Assembly (NCBI GenBank): GCA_937892275.1
Contig: CALAVG010000101.1
Span: forward strand, 1 to 8,146
Source: an uncultured Methanomicrobiales archaeon
GTDB lineage: Archaea > Thermoplasmatota > Thermoplasmata > Methanomassiliicoccales > Methanomethylophilaceae
Direction of reading: 5' to 3'
DNA length: 8,146 nt
The translations under genes were made by a program, and so were the position numbers. The notes under the pieces were generated by a model, which saw only the letters and a program-made list of their open reading frames with translations, searched no databases and was not told the origin of the DNA. The stretch's first letter is position 1, and every line of letters starts with the position of its first letter. Below, piece by piece: positions 5,500 through 8,146 of the stretch.

Positions 5500-5919
5500 T
5501 CACTGCACTCCAGTAGTCTTCTTGGTCTTCCTGCCAGGGGCGTTGATTGCCACGATTGCGTCACGGATCATCATGTCCGCCGGATAGAGAGCCCTTACCT
5601 GAACGTCCAGCCAGCTCTCCTTTGGGTTGGGTCTGAGTTCTCCGTTGCGAGTCTTGGTCAGTTGGGATTTGTTGCAGAGTCTCTTTGCGATGTCCTCGTC
5701 GTAGATGAGGGTGGAGGCACCTTCGGAATACTGTTTCCAGTCCTGTGCTCCGCCGAGGATCACCTTCTTGTAGTTGGAGGTGTCGAGATTGAATGCTCCG
5801 CCCCTCCATTCCTTCTGCTTGTCCAGAAGCTCGATGGCGTATGTCTTCACACCGTTCTCCCATGCACTGCGGGGCTTGGCTTTCCTGATCTCTGCCAGGA
5901 CCTTGTTGATGGATGCCAT
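5500..5919 (-). CDS. g6: conserved hypothetical protein of mobile-element type, GAQDWKQYS...LIYDxDIAxRLC
   Basis: A 139-residue mostly helical soluble protein. The conserved-looking stretches are INKVLAEIRKAKPRSAWENG (4-23) with VKTYAIELL, then GAQDWKQYSEGASTLIYD (57-74), DEDIAKRLCNKSQLTKTRNG (74-93) and ESWLDVQVRALY (101-112), followed by a basic tail. From memory this order matches an unnamed family on gut Clostridia mobile elements (typically GAxDWxQYSWGGCSLIYDxDIAERLCxxSELKKTRNGERxPNxxEEWLDxQARAL). The usual WGGC is EGAS here. It is not a member of the array family, so it shows that the block mixes shared mobile-element genes with a local family. ATG at 5919 is four bases after the g5 stop. 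Codons GGA GTG near the end provide the site for g7. Confidence 0.88.
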   Translation of the reverse strand: MASINKVLAEIRKAKPRSAWENGVKTYAIELLDKQKEWRGGAFNLDTSNYKKVILGGAQDWKQYSEGASTLIYDEDIAKRLCNKSQLTKTRNGELRPNPKESWLDVQVRALYPADMMIRDAIVAINAPGRKTKKTTGVQ

Positions 5920-5923
5920 GGTA

Positions 5924-6241
5924 TCACAACTCCTTCTTGCCGAGGTTCCCGTTGGGATAGATGATTTGATAGTATGGCCCCAGGTCTTTGAAGTACGCAG
6001 GGGATACGACGTATCCGTTCTTCATTATCGGGTGTTCTGAGTAGCTGAACACTACGTAGCCGATGACGGTCTTGGAGGACTTTGTCTCCTTGATGATCAT
6101 GAAGCCATACCCGTCCTTGGAATGGGTGGCGGCGTATGCTCTGGCATCCTTCACGTTATCGAATGTCTTGATGGGGTCGGAGTGTTTGAGCACGCGACCG
6201 TACATGTGGGATGCACTCTTTACCAGTAGGTATCTTACCAT
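5924..6241 (-). CDS. g5: small array protein, divergent member (YPNGNLGKKEL tail)
   Basis: A 105-residue soluble protein: first strand VRYLLVKS (2-9), second strand with a helix TFDNVKDARAYAATH (26-40), strand YGFMIIKET (45-53), strand KTVIGYVVFSYS (57-68), YVVSPAYFKDLGPYYQIIYPNGNLGKKEL at the end (77-105). The strand, then a (D/T)xxxARxxA helix, then strands, and the short Gly-Lys tail, fit the array family layout, but the conserved Trp is absent, so membership is tentative. I chose ATG at 6241, which overlaps the preceding TGA as TGATG, with AAGGAGG 8 bases upstream; a GTG at 6244 is possible but closer to the site. The tail codons AAG GAG form the ribosome binding site of g6. Confidence 0.84.
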   Translation of the reverse strand: MVRYLLVKSASHMYGRVLKHSDPIKTFDNVKDARAYAATHSKDGYGFMIIKETKSSKTVIGYVVFSYSEHPIMKNGYVVSPAYFKDLGPYYQIIYPNGNLGKKEL

Positions 6242-6254
6242 CACATCATCCTCC
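6238..6254 (-). repeat. Junction repeat, type 2 (g4a/g5)
   Basis: Plus strand CCATCACATCATCCTCC, 16 of 17 bases the same as 2373-2389 at g13/g14. Here the TGA belongs to the tiny ORF g4a rather than to a full-size gene, which is why g4a looks like the tail of a lost copy. Confidence 0.7.
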
Positions 6255-6294
6255 TTGGCCCATATTTATTGTCCTTGCGTGTTGTCATTATCAT
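6241..6294 (-). CDS. g4a: possible 17-residue microgene, perhaps the collapsed remnant of an array gene
   Basis: The 54-base interval between g4 and g5 reads MIMTTRKDNKYGPRRMM and then TGA. It begins four bases after the g4 stop, the same spacing as several full junctions. Its upstream AGGAAGG sits in the last codons of g4. Its end has the local pattern: codons AGG AGG serve as Shine-Dalgarno for g5 and the TGA overlaps the g5 ATG as TGATG, exactly as at the g13/g14 junction. This could be a translated spacer that keeps ribosomes coupled, or what is left of a deleted paralog. An alternative is a non-coding spacer: the same interval holds an AT-rich AATAAATAT. Confidence 0.42.
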   Translation of the reverse strand: MIMTTRKDNKYGPRRMM

Positions 6295-6298
6295 GATC

Positions 6299-6694
6299 TC
6301 ATACCTTCCTGGTCTTCAGCCTTCCCAAGATGAACAACTTGGATACTCTGTTGCCATTATCCAACTCGACCATTTCCGGAGTGACCTTTACGATTCTTGC
6401 GATTTCGACACGGTAGACGTTGTCCGGCCATTTCTTGGTCCCACGGTTGTACCCTCTGCGGTATGCGATGGTGTCACCAACCTTGTACGGGGTCTTGTCG
6501 GCAATGCGCCTGTTGGCGTATATTGTGGCAATCGCCCCGATGACTTCCGCATTCTCCCGCTTCCTGACATGGCCGAGGGGGATGTTCTGGGCATGAGCAT
6601 ATGCCTCTGCCGCAGAGCTGATTTCCCGTTCGGTCATGTGGATGTTGTAAACGTGCTTCTCATACGGCCTGAACTTCGGATCGATTGTGACCAT
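6299..6694 (-). CDS. g4: hypothetical protein, helical N-terminus plus small beta-barrel-like C-terminus
   Basis: A 131-residue basic protein that is not an obvious copy of the array family. Residues about 20-65 are helical (MTEREISSAAEAYAHAQ, then ENAEVIGAIATIYANRRI). Residues 68-125 have the look of a small KOW/SH3-like barrel: YKVGDTIAYRRG, VYRVEIARIVKV, MVELDNGNRVSK, followed by a basic tail. Such barrels often bind nucleic acid or act as assembly parts; that is an inference from the strand pattern, not an identified domain. ATG at 6694 lies four bases after the g3 stop, with a perfect AGGAGG at suitable distance. The terminal codons AGG AAG G may be the ribosome binding site of the tiny ORF g4a. 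Confidence 0.85.
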   Translation of the reverse strand: MVTIDPKFRPYEKHVYNIHMTEREISSAAEAYAHAQNIPLGHVRKRENAEVIGAIATIYANRRIADKTPYKVGDTIAYRRGYNRGTKKWPDNVYRVEIARIVKVTPEMVELDNGNRVSKLFILGRLKTRKV

Positions 6695-6706
6695 GGTATC
6701 AGAGCC
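6691..6706 (-). repeat. Junction repeat copy (g3/g4), identical to that at g7/g8
   Basis: Plus strand CCATGGTATCAGAGCC, the same 16 bases as 5172-5187. Together with the following CTCCTT it also matches 12 bases of the g10/g11 junction (CAGAGCCTCCTT at 3949-3960). The surrounding coding sequences differ, so the identity is confined to the junction. Confidence 0.8.
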
Positions 6707-7007
6707 TCCTTAGTTTTCCGGTCTTGGGATCGACGAAAGAAATCTTGGCTTTGTTTCCGTCATATACCCACCACGAATATTCCCTATCGAACATCGCGAT
6801 CTTCAACACCCCGTATTCCTTTCCCAACTCTAAGGAGCCTTTCTTCTTGGAGGGATGGTTGATGGTAATGTTCCATCCGTCGTGGTACTTTTCGATTAGA
6901 TTCCTGCGAAGGTTATCCAGATTCGCTGCGCTCATCGTTTCTATTTCGATAGCACGCTTTGTCTTGTATCCCGGGAGGGAATGTGCTTCGACGTAATACC
7001 TCTTCAT
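6699..7007 (-). CDS. g3: array family protein, full-length type member (LRRNLI / WW / VDPKTGKLRR)
   Basis: A 102-residue soluble protein and one of the clearest copies of the repeated family. It reads: first strand KRYYVEAHS (2-10), second strand RAIEIET (18-24), helix NLDNLRRNLIEKY (29-41), strand WNITI (45-49), strand YGVLKIAMF (65-73), YSWWVYDG (77-84), and tail ISFVDPKTGKLRRL (89-102). g17 has the same arrangement and nearly the same DNA in the tail. ATG at 7007 follows the g2 stop by four bases, with AAGGGA upstream. The tail codons AGG AGG are the ribosome binding site of g4. The fold is probably alpha/beta with a helix packed on a sheet; this is inferred from the strand-helix pattern. 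I do not recognise a function. Confidence 0.87.
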   Translation of the reverse strand: MKRYYVEAHSLPGYKTKRAIEIETMSAANLDNLRRNLIEKYHDGWNITINHPSKKKGSLELGKEYGVLKIAMFDREYSWWVYDGNKAKISFVDPKTGKLRRL

Positions 7008-7011
7008 GTCA

Positions 7012-7449
7012 TCATCCCTTCACGTTGCTGTCGCCTCTGAGGAACGAGGCGTACTTGTTCGCCTTCTCGGCGGTCTTGAATCTGGCGTGGATCTTGCCGT
7101 TCAGGTAGACCTCTGTGCCTTTGACGACCACGTTGCATGTGTATGTGGGGTGGAGGTAGACATTCCTCTTGTCCACGGTTATGCGGACGATTATACCGTC
7201 CAAAATACCGGGTCCGCCTGATGAGTTGGCGTTGTTGATGAGCAAGGGGATCTTGACCTGTCCGGTAGACCTTCCGACGTATCCCATGATATCGTATTCC
7301 TCCCCATAGTCCTTCCCGGTCTTGGGGTCGCCGTAGAAGATACGGATGCGCTGGTTCCTGTTACCCATGTAACGGAGGAGGATGTCGCTGACGGCCTTGG
7401 GTGTTCCGGCATCGAACTGAACACCGTCGATTATCTTGTGTTCTGGCAT
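7012..7449 (-). CDS. g2: conserved hypothetical protein of mobile-element type, FYGDxxTGKD motif
   Basis: A 145-residue soluble, strand-rich protein. The order of motifs is DGVQFDAGTPKAVSDILL (8-25), IRIFYGDPKTGKDYGEEY (35-52), GYVGRSTGQVKIPLLI (56-71), SSGGPGILD (76-84), VYLHPTY (97-103), and a final strand-turn-helix with FKTAEKANKYASFLRG (124-139). From memory this order (FDAGTP, RIxxFYGDxxTGxDWxEE, GxIGRSxGxxKIPLL, GGxxILDxxIVxI, HPxY) is an unnamed family frequent on bacterial plasmids, phages and conjugative elements; the usual Trp is replaced here by Tyr48. The last module is one often seen in small phage proteins and recurs in other genes of this block. The start is ATG at 7449, two bases after the g1 stop, with GGGGGTG upstream. 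No function is assigned. Confidence 0.87.
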   Translation of the reverse strand: MPEHKIIDGVQFDAGTPKAVSDILLRYMGNRNQRIRIFYGDPKTGKDYGEEYDIMGYVGRSTGQVKIPLLINNANSSGGPGILDGIIVRITVDKRNVYLHPTYTCNVVVKGTEVYLNGKIHARFKTAEKANKYASFLRGDSNVKG

Positions 7450-7451
7450 GG

Positions 7452-8096
7452 TCAGTACACCCCCTTCTCGGCTGCGGTCTTGCGCTTCTTGGAGAACGAT
7501 ACGACGGTCACATCGGATGTTCCGGTGTATTCGTACTTTGCATTGTAGCCGTAATCATTCAGAGTACTGATGATGCTGGTGAGTCCCACCCCTCCATTCC
7601 AATGCGGGATGAAGGGCTTGCCGTTATTCAGGGATGCCCCGTAAGATGGCTTGTCCTTCTTCGCACGTGCATCCAGAAGGATCTTCACCATGCTTGGGGA
7701 TTCGTTGAATGCGTTGGCGGCCGCTGTGGATTCCTTGTCGTATCCGATGCCCGTAGTGTATCCAGTCTCTATCTGTTCGTTCGCCAAGCGTCCGTTCTTG
7801 AGATATGAGTATGTCAGGTATGCCCTGGCCTGATATCCATAGATACCGGCTCTGGAGGTCCATGTGATTCTGACGCGTCCTTCGACAGGCAGACCGACGT
7901 TCTCGGCCTTGTCGATCATCTCGGTCCTTCTCTTGTATTCCTTCTCCATCGCTTTGCGGAAGCTCGCTTCGGATGAGTAGGTGACGAGCTGATTCTTGGA
8001 GTTCCAATGTTTCTCGTTCGGATCGAACTTCCTCATGATGGTTCCTTTTGCGATATCCTTGCGGATGCTTGCGTATTTGCTTGTTGCAGTTGTCAT
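7452..8096 (-). CDS. g1: conserved hypothetical protein of mobile-element type, GYDKESTA motif
   Basis: A 214-residue soluble protein without signal peptide or membrane segment. Residues 1-65 are charged and helical. A strand-rich part follows (GRVRITWTS at 73-81, QARAYLTYSYL at 89-99), then GIGYDKESTAAANAFN at 116-131 and GGVGLTSIISTLNDYGY at 158-174, ending in a basic tail. From memory, the pair GYDKxS(T/A)xxAxAxN and GGVGxxxxxxxLxxxGY marks an unnamed family found on phages and plasmids of gut bacteria; no biochemical role is known to me. I chose ATG at 8096 rather than 8105 because AAGGA lies 9 bases before the former but directly touches the latter. The codons for KGV near the end (AAG GGG GTG) serve as ribosome binding site for g2, two bases away. 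Real as a gene: high confidence; family recall: moderate. Confidence 0.85.
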   Translation of the reverse strand: MTTATSKYASIRKDIAKGTIMRKFDPNEKHWNSKNQLVTYSSEASFRKAMEKEYKRRTEMIDKAENVGLPVEGRVRITWTSRAGIYGYQARAYLTYSYLKNGRLANEQIETGYTTGIGYDKESTAAANAFNESPSMVKILLDARAKKDKPSYGASLNNGKPFIPHWNGGVGLTSIISTLNDYGYNAKYEYTGTSDVTVVSFSKKRKTAAEKGVY

Positions 8097-8146
8097 TTCA
8101 ATCATTCCTTGATTCGTTAGTTACCGTTGTTCTGGCCCTTCCGGTA
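8097..8146 (-). other. Upstream edge: end of a gene that lies outside the window, frame unresolved
   Basis: This 50-base stretch precedes g1 on the coding strand. Two frames are open into the window. One would end in ...YRKGQNNGN with TAA at 8117-8119. The other would end in ...TNESRND with TGA at 8098-8100, one base before the g1 ATG. Either could be the tail of the preceding gene, and the second would match the tight spacing seen further on. No promoter-like element is visible, so g1 is probably not the first gene of the transcript. Confidence 0.35.

Noticed and set aside
6255..6282. AATAAATAT as a promoter (archaeal TATA box or bacterial -10) before g5
   Set aside because: It is one AT-rich stretch without a convincing partner element, and the interval is better explained as the short frame g4a. 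It remains possible.
7300..7345. GDPKTGKD in g2 as a link to the array tail VDPKTGKL
   Set aside because: It is internal in g2 and belongs to a different motif (RIRIFYGDxxTGxD). The similarity is coincidental.
1..8146. CRISPR array, tRNA genes, integron-type attachment sites or insertion sequence ends
   Set aside because: No regularly spaced long repeats, no cloverleaf-like sequence, no transposase or integrase, and no long terminal inverted repeats were seen. The short junction repeats span start and stop codons and do not resemble attC sites.

Overview
The window is a dense, one-direction block of small genes from an accessory or mobile element. Every gene I can support reads on the minus strand. 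I label them g1 to g19 in the order of transcription, from right (8146) to left (1). There are 18 full-size genes of about 99 to 214 codons, plus three very short ORFs (g4a, g17a, g19). Most neighbours are 2 to 5 bases apart or overlap by 1 to 4 bases, so most of the block should be one or a few long mRNAs. I see no tRNA, rRNA, CRISPR array, transposase, integrase, replication gene, capsid gene or other hallmark gene.

Layout. g1 (7452-8096), g2 (7012-7449), g6 (5500-5919) and the C-terminal half of g11 (3322-3945) resemble, from memory only, unnamed protein families common on phages, plasmids and conjugative elements of gut bacteria. Most of the others (g3, g7, g9, g10, g12, g13, g14, g16, g17, g18 and more weakly g5) look like very divergent copies of one small cytosolic protein. 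It has a Tyr-rich first strand, a helix of the LRKxLI type, a strand with (Y/F)(L/I)G, a single Trp about 20-25 residues before the end, and a tail like VDPKTGKLRR. g4, g8 and g15 are further small unrecognised proteins. No function can be assigned to the main family.

How the genes are tied together. In most junctions the last codons of one gene (Arg-Arg, Gly-Arg, Gly-Gly or Lys-Glu, encoded as AGGAGG, GGGAGG, GGAGGG or AAGGAG) are the ribosome binding site of the next gene, followed by TGA and an ATG within a few bases. Several junctions are nearly identical in sequence although the genes around them are not, which suggests spread by duplication and recombination at the junctions. All 17 genes g1-g17 stop with TGA; only the two leftmost ORFs use TAA.

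Host. The sequence does not settle it. GC is roughly 50-55 %, Ile is mostly ATC, Arg uses AGG/AGA as well as CGC, Shine-Dalgarno sites are strong, and TAG is unused. This fits a mobile element of a gut methanogen such as Methanomassiliicoccales, where TAG can encode pyrrolysine, but also a gut Clostridia-type element. The leftmost 70 bases are clearly more AT-rich and hold the start of a broken or very short copy (g19). The only long stretches without a full-size gene are 430-696 (which includes the 21-codon g17a, three CGTTCT repeats and two G6 tracts) and 1613-1679.
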